In this document: piece after piece, positions 16,936 through 25,567 of the stretch
How the letters are laid out: each line of letters begins with the position of its first letter
Numbering within the stretch: the stretch's first letter is position 1
Assembly: GCA_036657595.1 (NCBI GenBank)
Contig: JAVXFZ010000016.1
Span: 1-46,121 of the forward strand
Reading direction: 5' to 3'
Source of the DNA: Odoribacter sp036657595
GTDB taxonomy: Bacteria > Bacteroidota > Bacteroidia > Bacteroidales > Marinifilaceae
Length of the DNA: 46,121 nt
Made by a program: the position numbers and the translations under genes
Notes under the pieces: generated by a model
What the model was told of the DNA's origin: nothing
What the model saw: only the letters and a program-made list of their open reading frames with translations
Databases searched by the model: none

Positions 16936-17721
16936 TTATTTATTTTTTTGTCCGAATTTTACTAAAATGTCCAACATACTGACAGACGCATCTTCCATAT
17001 TGTTGACAATGCCTTCCACTTTAGAAGTACAATAGTTGTAGAAGATCTGAAGAATCATAGCAACGATCAAACCACCTACGGTCGTGATCAATGCAACCTT
17101 GATACCTCCTGCCACCAATGCCGGGCTCATATCTCCTGCTGCCTGAATCTGGTCGAACGCCTGGATCATACCGATAACAGTTCCCAAGAATCCCAACATA
17201 GGAGCCAAGGCGATGAACAAACCGATCCAAGTTAATCCTTTTTCCATCAAACCCATTTGTACGGATCCGTAAGATACAACTGATTTCTCAACCATATCAA
17301 TGCCCTGATCGTAACGGGAAAGTCCCTGATAGAAAATACTGGCGATCGGACCACGGGTGTTGCGGCATAGTTCTTTGGCTGCTTCCACTCCTCCGTTGTT
17401 TAATGAATCTTCAAAACTGGCAATGAATTTTTTTGTATTCGTATCTGAAAGATTCAGATAGATCACTCTTTCGATAGCGATCGCTAAACCGAAAATCAAG
17501 CACAAAACTACACACGCCATAAATCCTGCACCACCTTCAATGAATTTTTGTTTGATCGCTGCGTGCATTGAAGTACTTTCAATCGCTTCGTCGTCAATAG
17601 AAGTGCCGGTTTGCTCTGTCTGAGCCGTCGGAGCTGTAGCAGCAGCGTCCTGAGCCATTAGTTTTGATGCTCCAATAGTAAGCATTCCTAAAACTGCTAT
17701 TAGTGCAAATAGTTTTCTCAT
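16936..17721 (-). CDS. exbB: MotA/TolQ/ExbB proton channel family protein
   Basis: The 261-aa protein starts with a signal-like segment (LFALIAVLGMLTIGASKLMAQ) and an Ala/Thr/Gln-rich periplasmic stretch, then a first membrane helix near 58-78 (FMACVVLCLIFGLAIAIERV). The MotA_ExbB core lies at about 100-255, with helices GLFIALAPMLGFLGTVIGMI and LVAGGIKVALITTVGGLIVA. The extended N-terminus is common in Bacteroidetes ExbB. With the ExbD proteins it forms the inner-membrane motor that energises TonB. It is the first gene of the operon. Confidence 0.93.
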   Translation of the reverse strand: MRKLFALIAVLGMLTIGASKLMAQDAAATAPTAQTEQTGTSIDDEAIESTSMHAAIKQKFIEGGAGFMACVVLCLIFGLAIAIERVIYLNLSDTNTKKFIASFEDSLNNGGVEAAKELCRNTRGPIASIFYQGLSRYDQGIDMVEKSVVSYGSVQMGLMEKGLTWIGLFIALAPMLGFLGTVIGMIQAFDQIQAAGDMSPALVAGGIKVALITTVGGLIVAMILQIFYNYCTSKVEGIVNNMEDASVSMLDILVKFGQKNK

Positions 17722-17829
17722 GATTTTTTTAACTGATTTTTAGTTTATAAATAATTAAAATTTAACTCTCTCACTGAATCTCTTTTATGCAAACCTTTGT
17801 ATACAACTTAGTATGCATTAAAAGGTGCG

Positions 17830-17859
17830 GCAAGGTACAAAAAAAATGTTAAAACCAAA
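17830..17859 (-). promoter_or_regulatory. Probable promoter of the exbB operon
   Basis: On the minus strand TTTG (17859-17856), an 18-bp spacer and TACCTTGC (17837-17830) approximate the Bacteroidetes TTTG-N19-TAnnTTTG promoter. The -33 box lies inside the last codons of ansA. The transcript would have a leader of about 105 nt. The -7 box deviates from consensus. Confidence 0.45.
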
Positions 17860-18889
17860 TATGATTTGTGGTTATTTCTCCTTTTATCGACAAATTTAAG
17901 TATTTTTTAATTTCATTAGGCTCTGTGTATTTTCCAAGAAGGTACATCATTTTGCAGAGAGCCGCCTCGATGCTGATGTCGTAACCGCTTGATACACCAT
18001 AATTTAATAACTCCCTGCTGGTCTCATACCGCCCCATCTCCACCGTCCCGCCCTGACACTGGGTGACGTTGTAGATAATCAATCCTTTTTGGGCTGCTTC
18101 TTTGATTTTTTGTAAAAAATAGGGGTGTGTAGGGGCATTTCCCGAACCATAAGTCTCCAATATTAGCCCTTTTAAACCCGGAGTCTGAAGAATGGTGTCA
18201 ATCAGTTCAGGACGAATGCCGGGAAAAAGTTGCAAAATAGCGATGTTGGTGTCCATTTTCGTGGAGGCTTGAATCGCTTCTGTCTGCTGCGAATAATCGA
18301 TGGCACTGTAATTATAATGGATGTGGATGCCGATTTCTGCCAGAGGCGGATAGTTGAAGGATTGAAAGGCATCAAAACTCTCCGCATTGACTTTTGTCGT
18401 CCGGTTGCCTCTAAATAGCTTAGCACCAAATAAAATACATACTTCCGGCACAATGGCTTTCCCTTCGATGGTCGCGGCGGCGATTTCAAGCGCAGCAATC
18501 AGGTTTTCCCGTCCGTCCGTGCGCCGGGTGCCGATGGGAAGCTGCGAGCCGGTCAGTACGACAGGCTTGGTCAGATGACTGAGCATAAAACTGAGGGCAG
18601 AGGCTGAATAAGCCATCGTATCGGTTCCGTGCAGAATGACAAAACCGCTGTATTGATCGTAATGATCAAGAATGATACGACACAAATCAGCCCATACCGT
18701 GGGAGTCAGGTCGGAGGAATCAATCAGTTCCGGCAGCGTATAGCTGTCAATGGTGAAGCCAAATTCTTTGATCTCCGGTACTGTTTTGGCGATTTGTTCA
18801 AAATTAAATGGACACAATGCCCCTGTTTCCGGATCGTTGACCATCCCGATCGTTCCGCCTGTATAGATGATGAGTACTGATTTTGTCAT
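17849..18889 (-). CDS. ansA: Type I (cytoplasmic) L-asparaginase
   Basis: The 346-aa protein converts L-asparagine to aspartate and ammonia. It shows both catalytic threonine motifs: TGGTIG at residues 10-15 and GFVILHGTDTMAYSASALSF around 82-101, as well as the GSQLPIGTRRTDGREN segment. There is no signal peptide, which points to the cytoplasmic AnsA type. It follows tatD by 54 bp on the same strand and may be co-transcribed with it. Confidence 0.93.
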   Translation of the reverse strand: MTKSVLIIYTGGTIGMVNDPETGALCPFNFEQIAKTVPEIKEFGFTIDSYTLPELIDSSDLTPTVWADLCRIILDHYDQYSGFVILHGTDTMAYSASALSFMLSHLTKPVVLTGSQLPIGTRRTDGRENLIAALEIAAATIEGKAIVPEVCILFGAKLFRGNRTTKVNAESFDAFQSFNYPPLAEIGIHIHYNYSAIDYSQQTEAIQASTKMDTNIAILQLFPGIRPELIDTILQTPGLKGLILETYGSGNAPTHPYFLQKIKEAAQKGLIIYNVTQCQGGTVEMGRYETSRELLNYGVSSGYDISIEAALCKMMYLLGKYTEPNEIKKYLNLSIKGEITTNHIWF

Positions 18890-18943
18890 ACTGAATAAGT
18901 TTATGCCGACGGGTGGGACGCGGGGCGCACCGGGGTGTCAGCT

Positions 18944-19741
18944 TTAAATTAAGCACTTGCCTTGCGCGTTGTCGTTAAGGCGATGCAAATTAAATAAATT
19001 CATTGCATTTTGTGACGTTATTTCCTCTATTTTTTTTACATCAATGCCGGTCAGCTCGGCGATGGCATTTGCGATGAGCGGAATGTAAGCACTTTCATTG
19101 CGTTTTCCCCGATAGGGGACGGGCGTCAAGTAGGGCGCATCGGTTTCGAGCAGGAGGTGATCAATGCCTATTTTTTGTATGGTTGCCGCCATTTGACTTT
19201 TTTTGAAGGTCACCACCCCTCCTATACCCAGCAGAAAACCCATTTCGCAAGCGATGTGGGCATCTTCTTCGTCTCCCGGGAAGCAATGGAACACGCCCCG
19301 TAGATAGGGGTGCTTTTTCAAGATAAGGAAGATCTCTTTCAGCGATTCGCGGGAATGAATGATCACCGGGAGTTGCAGATCTTTCGCTAACCCCAATTGA
19401 TGTTCAAAGGCTTTCACCTGTTCGCGGTGGAAAGTGGTGTCCCAATATAAATCAATGCCACATTCTCCGATGGCATAAAAGGGACGATCTGTCAGTTGTT
19501 TTTCGACCTCCGCCAGTTCTTGGCGGTAGTTTTCATTGACCGACGTGGGATGTAAGCCGACTGCCGGAAACATCATTTCCGGGTGGAGGGCTTCCAATTC
19601 AAGCATCTTTGCTCTTGACTTTCCGTCGATGTCCGGCAGGATCAATGCGCCCACTCCGGCAGCTTTCGCCCGTTGGACGACCTCTTCCCGGTCATCCCGA
19701 AATTCATCTTCGTAGAGGTGTGAATGTGTGTCGATGTACAT
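18944..19741 (-). CDS. tatD: TatD family metal-dependent DNase
   Basis: The 265-aa protein starts at ATG 19741-19739 (MYIDTHSHLYEDEF); the open frame upstream runs through the gdhA terminator and is not coding. Metal-binding motifs of the TatD amidohydrolase-fold family are present: DTHSHL, AIGECGIDLYWD, VIIHSRE, FHCF and LLLETDAPYL. TatD proteins are 3'-5' DNases involved in DNA repair or turnover. It lies 22 bp past the gdhA terminator and upstream of ansA. Confidence 0.93.
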   Translation of the reverse strand: MYIDTHSHLYEDEFRDDREEVVQRAKAAGVGALILPDIDGKSRAKMLELEALHPEMMFPAVGLHPTSVNENYRQELAEVEKQLTDRPFYAIGECGIDLYWDTTFHREQVKAFEHQLGLAKDLQLPVIIHSRESLKEIFLILKKHPYLRGVFHCFPGDEEDAHIACEMGFLLGIGGVVTFKKSQMAATIQKIGIDHLLLETDAPYLTPVPYRGKRNESAYIPLIANAIAELTGIDVKKIEEITSQNAMNLFNLHRLNDNAQGKCLI

Positions 19742-19762
19742 AACTGAAAGAAAAATATAAAA

Positions 19763-19792
19763 AAAGTGTGCGCAAGAACCTGCGCACACTTT
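19763..19792 (-). terminator. Terminator of gdhA
   Basis: On the minus strand AAAGTGTGCGCA, loop GGTTCT, TGCGCACACTTT forms a perfect 12-bp stem followed by a T-rich run, 25 bp after the gdhA stop codon. Confidence 0.9.
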
Positions 19793-19817
19793 CCATTTTA
19801 TCACAAATAACAGACTA

Positions 19818-21152
19818 CTATACGTGTCCTTGAGCGCACATTGCATCAGCTACCTTGATAAAGCCGCCAATGTTGGCACCTTTCACGTAGTCGATCTTGT
19901 CGCCATTCTTTCCGTGTTTTACGCAAGTATCGTGGATGTCTTTCATAATTTGAGAAAGCTTGTCTCCTACTTCGTCAGCTGTCCAGCTGTATTTCATAGA
20001 GTTCTGGCTCATTTCCAAACCTGAAACAGCGACACCACCGGCATTTGCTGCTTTACCCGGAGCGAAAGTGATGTGAGAGTTAGCATATTTCACTGCCTCT
20101 GCGGTACATCCCATATTTGAAGTTTCCACAATCATCTTGCAGCCGTTTGCTACCAATTGTTTTGCGTCGTCTTCGTTCAATTCATTCTGGATAGCGCAAG
20201 GGAATGCGATGTCACATTTAACTTCCCACGGTTTTCTTTTTGCGTAGAATTTCGCGCCGAATTTCTTAGCGTACGGTTCAACAACGTCGTTGTTGCTGGC
20301 ACGTAGTTCCAACATATAGTCAACGCCTTCTTTTGTTAAGCCTTTTTCGTCGTGGATATAGCCGTCAGGACCGGAGATGGTCACTAATTTAGCTCCTAAT
20401 TCCACTAATTTGGAAGCAGCTCCCCAAGCAACGTTACCGAAACCTGAAATAGCCACTGTTTTGCCTGCTAATTTCTCACCTTTTTCAGCTAACATGTGCT
20501 GACAGAAATATACCGTACCGAAACCTGTTGCTTCAGGACGTACTCTTGAACCACCAAATTCACGTCCTTTACCGGTTAATACACCGACAAATTCGTTGCG
20601 GATTCTCTTATACTGTCCGAATAAGAAACCGATTTCACGAGCACCAACGCCGATATCTCCGGCAGGTACGTCTGTTTCAGCTCCGATATATTTACAAAGC
20701 TCGGTCATAAAGCTTTGGCAAAAACGCATTACTTCGTTGTCTGATTTGCCTTTCGGGTTGAAATCAGATCCTCCTTTACCACCACCCATCGGCAGAGTTG
20801 TCAAAGAGTTTTTGAAGGTTTGTTCAAAACCTAAGAATTTTAATCCGCCAAGGGTTACTGACGGGTGGAAACGTAAACCTCCTTTGTACGGTCCGATAGC
20901 ACTGTTGAATTGTACCCGGTAGCCACGATTGATTTGCACTTCACCTTTGTCATCAATCCACGGAACTCTGAACATAATTACTCTTTCAGGTTCTACCATT
21001 TTCTCCAGAATCTTATTGGCTTTGTACTTTGGGTTTGCCTGATAGGTATCCCATACGGTTTCAATAACTTCTTCTACAGCTTGGTGGAACTCCGGTTCTC
21101 CCACTGTTTTTGCCTTTAAGGCATCCATAAATTCTTTAATTTCTGTTCTCAT
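19818..21152 (-). CDS. gdhA: NADP-type glutamate dehydrogenase
   Basis: The 444-aa protein has the length of hexameric small-type GDH. It starts at ATG 21152-21150 (MRTEIKEFMDAL); an upstream in-frame ATG 10 codons earlier lies in the leader. Motifs include the substrate and lysine region LPMGGGKGGSDFNPKGKSD, GDIGVGAREIGFLFGQYKR, and the Rossmann GFGNVAWG. It converts 2-oxoglutarate and ammonia to glutamate. A well-formed promoter is seen 45-74 bp upstream and a strong terminator follows, so it is a monocistronic unit. Confidence 0.96.
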   Translation of the reverse strand: MRTEIKEFMDALKAKTVGEPEFHQAVEEVIETVWDTYQANPKYKANKILEKMVEPERVIMFRVPWIDDKGEVQINRGYRVQFNSAIGPYKGGLRFHPSVTLGGLKFLGFEQTFKNSLTTLPMGGGKGGSDFNPKGKSDNEVMRFCQSFMTELCKYIGAETDVPAGDIGVGAREIGFLFGQYKRIRNEFVGVLTGKGREFGGSRVRPEATGFGTVYFCQHMLAEKGEKLAGKTVAISGFGNVAWGAASKLVELGAKLVTISGPDGYIHDEKGLTKEGVDYMLELRASNNDVVEPYAKKFGAKFYAKRKPWEVKCDIAFPCAIQNELNEDDAKQLVANGCKMIVETSNMGCTAEAVKYANSHITFAPGKAANAGGVAVSGLEMSQNSMKYSWTADEVGDKLSQIMKDIHDTCVKHGKNGDKIDYVKGANIGGFIKVADAMCAQGHV

Positions 21153-21196
21153 CTGTATGATTTTTAATATGAGTTGATTCAAACGTTTTCGGATGT

Positions 21197-21226
21197 CAAA
21201 ATTACCTATTTATTTAATAACTCAAA
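21197..21226 (-). promoter_or_regulatory. Promoter of gdhA
   Basis: On the minus strand TTTG (21226-21223), an 18-bp spacer and TAATTTTG (21204-21197) match the Bacteroidetes -33/-7 consensus. The predicted leader is about 40 nt. Confidence 0.7.
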
Positions 21227-21322
21227 AGTTTTTGTGATTAATTTTTTATTAATGGAAAGGTGTCTGCTTTCAATTTGTTTGTTTGAAAGCCTTTTAGCTG
21301 ATAATCTGTTGCTAAAAAGCGA

Positions 21323-22438
21323 TTATCGACCGGCATAATTCTTTCCCGGCAAAGCGGTTACTTTCCCTTCGAGTTCCAATTGAAGAAGAAGGGCGGAAAG
21401 TTCACCACAGGGAAGGTGGGACAGGAGACTTAAGGTGTCGATGTCTATCGGACTTTGTTGTGCAAGGATTTCTAATAGGAGTGTTTCTTTGTCACCGCTC
21501 TCAAAGAAATGGAAAGAGGTCTGTTGGGGCTGAATTTCCGGTACATCGTAGTGTAAGGCGTGGGCGATGTCGATCGCATTTTCAGTGAGCGCGGCGATGT
21601 TTTCTTTGATCAGCCGGTTGCAGCCTGCCGAATATTTGTCTTCCGGTCTTCCGGGCAATGCCATCACCTCGCGGTTGTACGCCAACGCCAATCGTGCCGT
21701 TGCCATCGCTCCTCCTTTTTCAGCCGATTCGGCAATCAGGGTGGCTTGACACAGACCGGCAACGATGCGGTTGCGTCGAAGGAAATGGGAGGGAATGGTG
21801 GCAACTGTACAGGGAAATTCACTGATCAGCGCGCCGCCACTGTCAAGGATGCGTTCCGCCAGCTCTTTGTGTGCCGCCGGATAGATCATTTGCAAACCGT
21901 GACCTAAGACCGCGTAGGTGGTGAGTCCGTATTTCAAGCTTGCCCGGTGGGCAGAGGCATCAATGCCGAACGCCAAACCGCTGACGATGACGGGGCAGCA
22001 GCCCCTATCGACGAGCCCCGCGATCAAGGTGTCCACGTGACCTTTGCAGCGTTCGGAAGCCCGCCGGGTGCCGACAACGGCTAAGTATTTGTTTGCGCTG
22101 TCGTCTTGTAAGTGTCCTTTGTAGAAAAGGATGAGCGGGGCATCCTCGCATTGGCGCAGGAGTGGGGGATAATCGCTGTCTTCTGCCGAACAGACGCGGA
22201 GGTGGTGGCGGTCGATTTCTGTCAGTTCGCGATCGGCATTTTCTAAAGCTGTTTTGCGCTGAAAGAATCCGGAGGGGAGGTTTAATTCCCCGTAGAGTGC
22301 CTCCAAAGCTGTTTCTGTTTCCATAAAAAATCCTTCTATCCCACCGCATCTTTCTATCAACGGCAGGCTTGCATAGCTGTTTAACTTCGGCAAGAAGCTG
22401 ACGGCTACTTGTGAGCGTAGTGAACTTTCGCTATCCAT
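21323..22438 (-). CDS. dprA: DNA-processing protein DprA (Smf)
   Basis: The 371-aa protein loads RecA on incoming single-stranded DNA during natural transformation. I placed the start at ATG 22438-22436 (MDSESSLRSQVAVS). The Rossmann-like core shows AVVGTRRASERCKGHVDTL, IVSGLAFGIDASAHRASLKY and HFLRRNRIVAGLCQATLIAE, then EKGGAMATARLALAYNREVM, all typical DprA motifs. An N-terminal helical region and a C-terminal winged-helix-like domain (about 310-371) complete the usual architecture. It has its own promoter upstream. Confidence 0.95.
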   Translation of the reverse strand: MDSESSLRSQVAVSFLPKLNSYASLPLIERCGGIEGFFMETETALEALYGELNLPSGFFQRKTALENADRELTEIDRHHLRVCSAEDSDYPPLLRQCEDAPLILFYKGHLQDDSANKYLAVVGTRRASERCKGHVDTLIAGLVDRGCCPVIVSGLAFGIDASAHRASLKYGLTTYAVLGHGLQMIYPAAHKELAERILDSGGALISEFPCTVATIPSHFLRRNRIVAGLCQATLIAESAEKGGAMATARLALAYNREVMALPGRPEDKYSAGCNRLIKENIAALTENAIDIAHALHYDVPEIQPQQTSFHFFESGDKETLLLEILAQQSPIDIDTLSLLSHLPCGELSALLLQLELEGKVTALPGKNYAGR

Positions 22439-22468
22439 TCGGTGAATTTGTTTTTTAATGTATGCTAA

Positions 22469-22501
22469 CAAATTTAGAAAATTTTATTGGTTCCCGGCAA
22501 A
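22469..22501 (-). promoter_or_regulatory. Promoter of dprA
   Basis: On the minus strand TTTG (22501-22498), a 21-bp spacer and TAAATTTG (22476-22469) match the Bacteroidetes promoter pattern, about 30 bp before the dprA start. Confidence 0.6.
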
Positions 22502-22657
22502 TGATTTGTGTTAAAAGTCTAACGAAGCAATGGATGTATTCGGTCCGATACGTATAGGAAGCGCATATTTTTAGGGATAAAGAGGTGTTTGCGCTGTATC
22601 TTTTGTCTCTATCGGTGTCTGTTTGTATGCTCTTGCACGATCTTTTCAAGTCCTATT

Positions 22658-22760
22658 TGAATGGGGGGTGAATGGGAGTTGAATAGGAGTAGAATGGGAG
22701 TTGATGTAAAGGTGAGGGGAGGATGAGGGGAGGGAGAAGTTGAGGGGGAAGGGGAAAAGG
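22658..22760. repeat. 11-bp G-rich tandem repeat with G-quadruplex potential
   Basis: The 393-bp gap between dprA and the thioredoxin gene (22439-22831) holds no convincing gene. From 22658 to 22734 there are seven degenerate 11-bp units of the form TGAATGGGAGT (units 1-4 clearest, unit 5 poorest). From 22715 to 22754 the plus strand carries G-runs of 4, 2, 4, 3, 5 and 4, enough for a G-quadruplex. The complementary C-rich strand lies in the 3' region of the thioredoxin transcript. Confidence 0.7.
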
Positions 22761-22762
22761 TT

Positions 22763-22797
22763 GAGGCGGCGCACAAGGAAATCCTTGCGCCTCCGCC
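22763..22797 (-). terminator. Terminator-like hairpin after the thioredoxin-like gene
   Basis: On the minus strand GGCGGAGGCGCAAGGA pairs imperfectly with TCCTTGTGCGCCGCC (small bulges) and is followed by a C/T-rich rather than pure T tract. It lies 35 bp after the stop codon at 22832, at the end of the susC-susD-thioredoxin unit. Confidence 0.6.
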
Positions 22798-22831
22798 TTC
22801 TATAAAATGGTTGCCGGCGCGGCGGCAGGTT

Positions 22832-23995
22832 TTATTTCTTGCGCGGCTTTTGTTTTAAGACAGCGGGGCGCAGGGAATATTCTTTGGCACCGCCGGCGGG
22901 TTCCGTCGTCAGGCATTTCGGCAGATAAGGTTGAATCTCCGGAAGGGTGCGTAGGTAGTGTTCCAATTGGTTGGCATAATCAAAATGGGAGACGGCATCG
23001 TCGCGCTCGAAGGTGTTGTATGCCATATATTTTGAATATTCAAGGCATTTATCCTGCCAAAAGCGGGGAAATGCTTCGCGGGTGGCGGCGCGGGTCATAA
23101 AGCGGAAATAATTGCATAAATCTTCTTTGAAGTCGCCGGGGTTTTGCATCCATCGGTCGAGTATCACCGCTGCTTGTTCATATTTCGCTTCGTTGATCAG
23201 ACGGTCGGCTTCATTTTTGGCGATGAGAAAATCTTTGCCGTTAAATTCAGGGGCAGCTGCTATTTCTGCTGCATCGGGGCAGTAGTTGTATTCTTTGAAT
23301 AGTTTGGCTTCCACCGCTTTTTGGGTGTGTGTGGCGGCATATTTTTGGGTGTCGCTCAATAGGATTTTGAAGAGGCTATTCTCCCGTCCGCTGATGTATT
23401 TTTCAAACAGGGTCCATACTTGGGGATTTTCGAGGGAATAGCCGGGCATTGTGATTAATTTTTCAAGGCAAGCCAGCGTTTCGCTCCGGTTGTAGCGCGA
23501 GGCTACATAATGAGCATAGTCGAGCAGGAAGACGGGGGTTTCGTTGCCGCGTTTTTTTTGTTCTGCCAGATAGCCCGACCGTTTGGTGGGCTCTAAAGCG
23601 GAAGCTCCCGTGAAGAGGAAGGTCTCTTTGTCTTGGTTGCTGCCGGAGGTGTGTACCGCTTCTTCGGTTTGCGGATCAATGAAGACAAAGGTGGGGTAAG
23701 ATTGTATCCCGTATTGTTTAGCGAGCATCACTCCTTCGCCGTTTTCGGCGTCGATCTTGAGGTTGACGAAGTGGTCGTTGTAGAAGTTGCCGACACTGCC
23801 TAAGGTGAAGACTCCCTGTGCCATATTGAGGCAGGGACCGCACCATTGGGTGTAGAAATCAATAAAAATGAGTTTTTTGGCTTCGATGGCTTTTGCCTTT
23901 GCCTCTTTCCACGAGCTGTGGTCGAATTGTATGCCCTCTTGTGCCGTAGCTTGGAAGGCGATGAAAAGACTGAGTAGGAAGATTAATTTTTTCAT
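22832..23995 (-). CDS. Exported thioredoxin-like protein
   Basis: The 387-aa protein has a signal peptide (MKKLIFLLSLFIAFQATAQ) and a thioredoxin-fold domain at about 22-150 with the redox motif WCGPC (residues 51-55) and a cis-Pro region QSYPTFVFIDP. The C-terminal two thirds are mostly helical with no domain I recognise. It would act in the periplasm or at the outer membrane as a disulfide reductase or isomerase. Proteins of this kind often accompany SusC/SusD pairs in Bacteroidales, so it may service Cys residues of the pair's cargo (inferred). It follows susD on the same strand with a 132-bp gap that holds a large palindromic repeat. Confidence 0.85.
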   Translation of the reverse strand: MKKLIFLLSLFIAFQATAQEGIQFDHSSWKEAKAKAIEAKKLIFIDFYTQWCGPCLNMAQGVFTLGSVGNFYNDHFVNLKIDAENGEGVMLAKQYGIQSYPTFVFIDPQTEEAVHTSGSNQDKETFLFTGASALEPTKRSGYLAEQKKRGNETPVFLLDYAHYVASRYNRSETLACLEKLITMPGYSLENPQVWTLFEKYISGRENSLFKILLSDTQKYAATHTQKAVEAKLFKEYNYCPDAAEIAAAPEFNGKDFLIAKNEADRLINEAKYEQAAVILDRWMQNPGDFKEDLCNYFRFMTRAATREAFPRFWQDKCLEYSKYMAYNTFERDDAVSHFDYANQLEHYLRTLPEIQPYLPKCLTTEPAGGAKEYSLRPAVLKQKPRKK

Positions 23996-24037
23996 TGTAA
24001 TTTTTAAAAATGGTTCAATCGTTTTTTCCTTGAATGA

Positions 24038-24107
24038 TTGAATCGTTTATTGGTTCGGTCGTTTAAACGGTTCAATGAATAAACGAATAAACAAATAAAC
24101 GATTCAA
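24038..24107. repeat. Intergenic palindromic repeat, copy A
   Basis: TTGAATCGTTTATT (24038-24051) and AATAAACGATTCAA (24094-24107) are perfect 14-bp inverted arms. The interior repeats GTTCAAT and AATAAACGAATAAACA elements. Related palindromes occur at 40332-40387 and 43165-43217. It sits between susD and the thioredoxin gene. Confidence 0.75.
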
Positions 24108-24127
24108 GTTTTTCATCTATTAACGGA

Positions 24128-25555
24128 TCAACGCTTGTATTGCGGCATATCCGGATTGTAATTGATGATCAGTTGGTTGATCGGGAAGATATAACGGTTG
24201 TCGCCCGGTTCGAGGGTGTAGGTTTTCCCGTCTGCCTGATGGGTGATGGTCTTTTTCAAGCCCTCTTCTTTGTTCAGCCGTTTGAGGTCGAACAAGCGGT
24301 GGTAGCCGACAAAGGCAAATTCTCTTCTGCGTTCTCTCAATACTTTTAGTAAAGCATCGTTTTTGTCGGTGGCGGAGAGGGGGGTATTGCCGATGATCCG
24401 GTTGTCGCGAATGGTGTTGAGGTGAGTCATCGCCGATTCTTTTGAACCGATTCGGGCTTCACATTCTGCCGCTATCAGGTGGTTTTCAATAGACGAAAAG
24501 CCTACGTTGACGTTACTGTACAGGATGTAGCAGGTTTCGCCGTAGAAGCGGTCAACGCGTCCCATATTGACGGTGTCGTCGGCATAGAAGAGTTTGCGAC
24601 GCTGATCAACGGCTCCTGTGGGGAGGTCTTGTTGAAATGCGCTGAGCAGATCTTTGCTGACGGTGACGGTTTCCCGTCCGTCTTGCAGGCGTACGAATAC
24701 CGCTTCGGGGTTTTCGTGTTTGTCCGGCAAGGGTGTCCCGTCGGGCAGCACAATGCGATACCACGTTTTTTTATCTTTCGTCTGGTAGGGTTTCAGGTCG
24801 AGCACTTTGTCGTTTAATTCCAAGGCTTTGTTTGCATTGGTCAAGGCATCCTCATAACGTCCCATATAGAGATACATCCGGGCATAGAAAGAGTGGATGC
24901 TGTTTTGACTGGAATGGTATAGATTCAAGGCAACAGGTTTGAGGTCGGGGAGAGCCTCTTTCAGGTCTGCCTCGATTTTCTGATACACTTCGGCAACGGT
25001 GCTCCGTTTGTAGCTTTGTGTCACTTTCGGTGTTGTGATGATGGGTACCCCGAAATCTGTCGCAGCGGTGGCGGCATCGTAATGGCGACCGTAGATGTTG
25101 ACTAAGTTCAGGTATTCATACGCCCGATTGTAAAGAGCTTCGGCTCTGAGACGACGTTTTTCGTCCACACTGCCGCCGGTGGCTGAGAGGACATCTTCGA
25201 TCACGGTGTTGTAGGTGTAGATCCGGTTGTATGCCGCATTCCACTGGTAATCGTGGTTACCGGGCGTGGCGATCTGTCCGCCTTTGAAGGCATAGAGATT
25301 TCGGATGTCGTCGCCCTGATTGGCAAAGGTGACATCGGCAAAAGAAGCGGTGTCGTCGAGCAAATGGACATCGTCGGTGAGGAAAAAACCATCGGTTTTC
25401 ACGCCACTTGACAAGCTCTGTTCTGCCATCAGTTTGACGTAGTCGTCGTAGGTTTCGGGGATCATATATCCCTTCGGCTTGTTGCCTAAGAAGTCGTCAC
25501 AGCTTTGTAAAGCGGTGAGGGCTATGAATAAAGTCAGGTATATTATTTTGTTCAT
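24128..25555 (-). CDS. SusD/RagB family nutrient-binding outer-membrane lipoprotein
   Basis: The 475-aa protein starts with a lipoprotein signal (LTALQSC, lipobox Cys at residue 19) and PKGYMIPETYDDYVKLMAEQ. It shows SusD features: an N-terminal TPR-rich region with LRAEALYNRAYEYLNLVNIY and the C-terminal LRERRREFAFVGYHRLFDLK and YIFPINQLIINYNPDMPQYK. SusD lids the SusC channel and captures the ligand at the cell surface. It begins 12 bp after susC. Ligand unknown: the linked thioredoxin-like protein and lack of glycoside hydrolases argue against a classical polysaccharide locus. Confidence 0.92.
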   Translation of the reverse strand: MNKIIYLTLFIALTALQSCDDFLGNKPKGYMIPETYDDYVKLMAEQSLSSGVKTDGFFLTDDVHLLDDTASFADVTFANQGDDIRNLYAFKGGQIATPGNHDYQWNAAYNRIYTYNTVIEDVLSATGGSVDEKRRLRAEALYNRAYEYLNLVNIYGRHYDAATAATDFGVPIITTPKVTQSYKRSTVAEVYQKIEADLKEALPDLKPVALNLYHSSQNSIHSFYARMYLYMGRYEDALTNANKALELNDKVLDLKPYQTKDKKTWYRIVLPDGTPLPDKHENPEAVFVRLQDGRETVTVSKDLLSAFQQDLPTGAVDQRRKLFYADDTVNMGRVDRFYGETCYILYSNVNVGFSSIENHLIAAECEARIGSKESAMTHLNTIRDNRIIGNTPLSATDKNDALLKVLRERRREFAFVGYHRLFDLKRLNKEEGLKKTITHQADGKTYTLEPGDNRYIFPINQLIINYNPDMPQYKR

Positions 25556-25567
25556 ACGTTCTTTTTT

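Noticed and set aside
22455..22649. 64-codon open frame on the minus strand upstream of dprA
   Set aside because: No recognisable domain, Cys/Thr/Tyr-rich composition unlike neighbours, and it runs through the dprA promoter; treated as chance.
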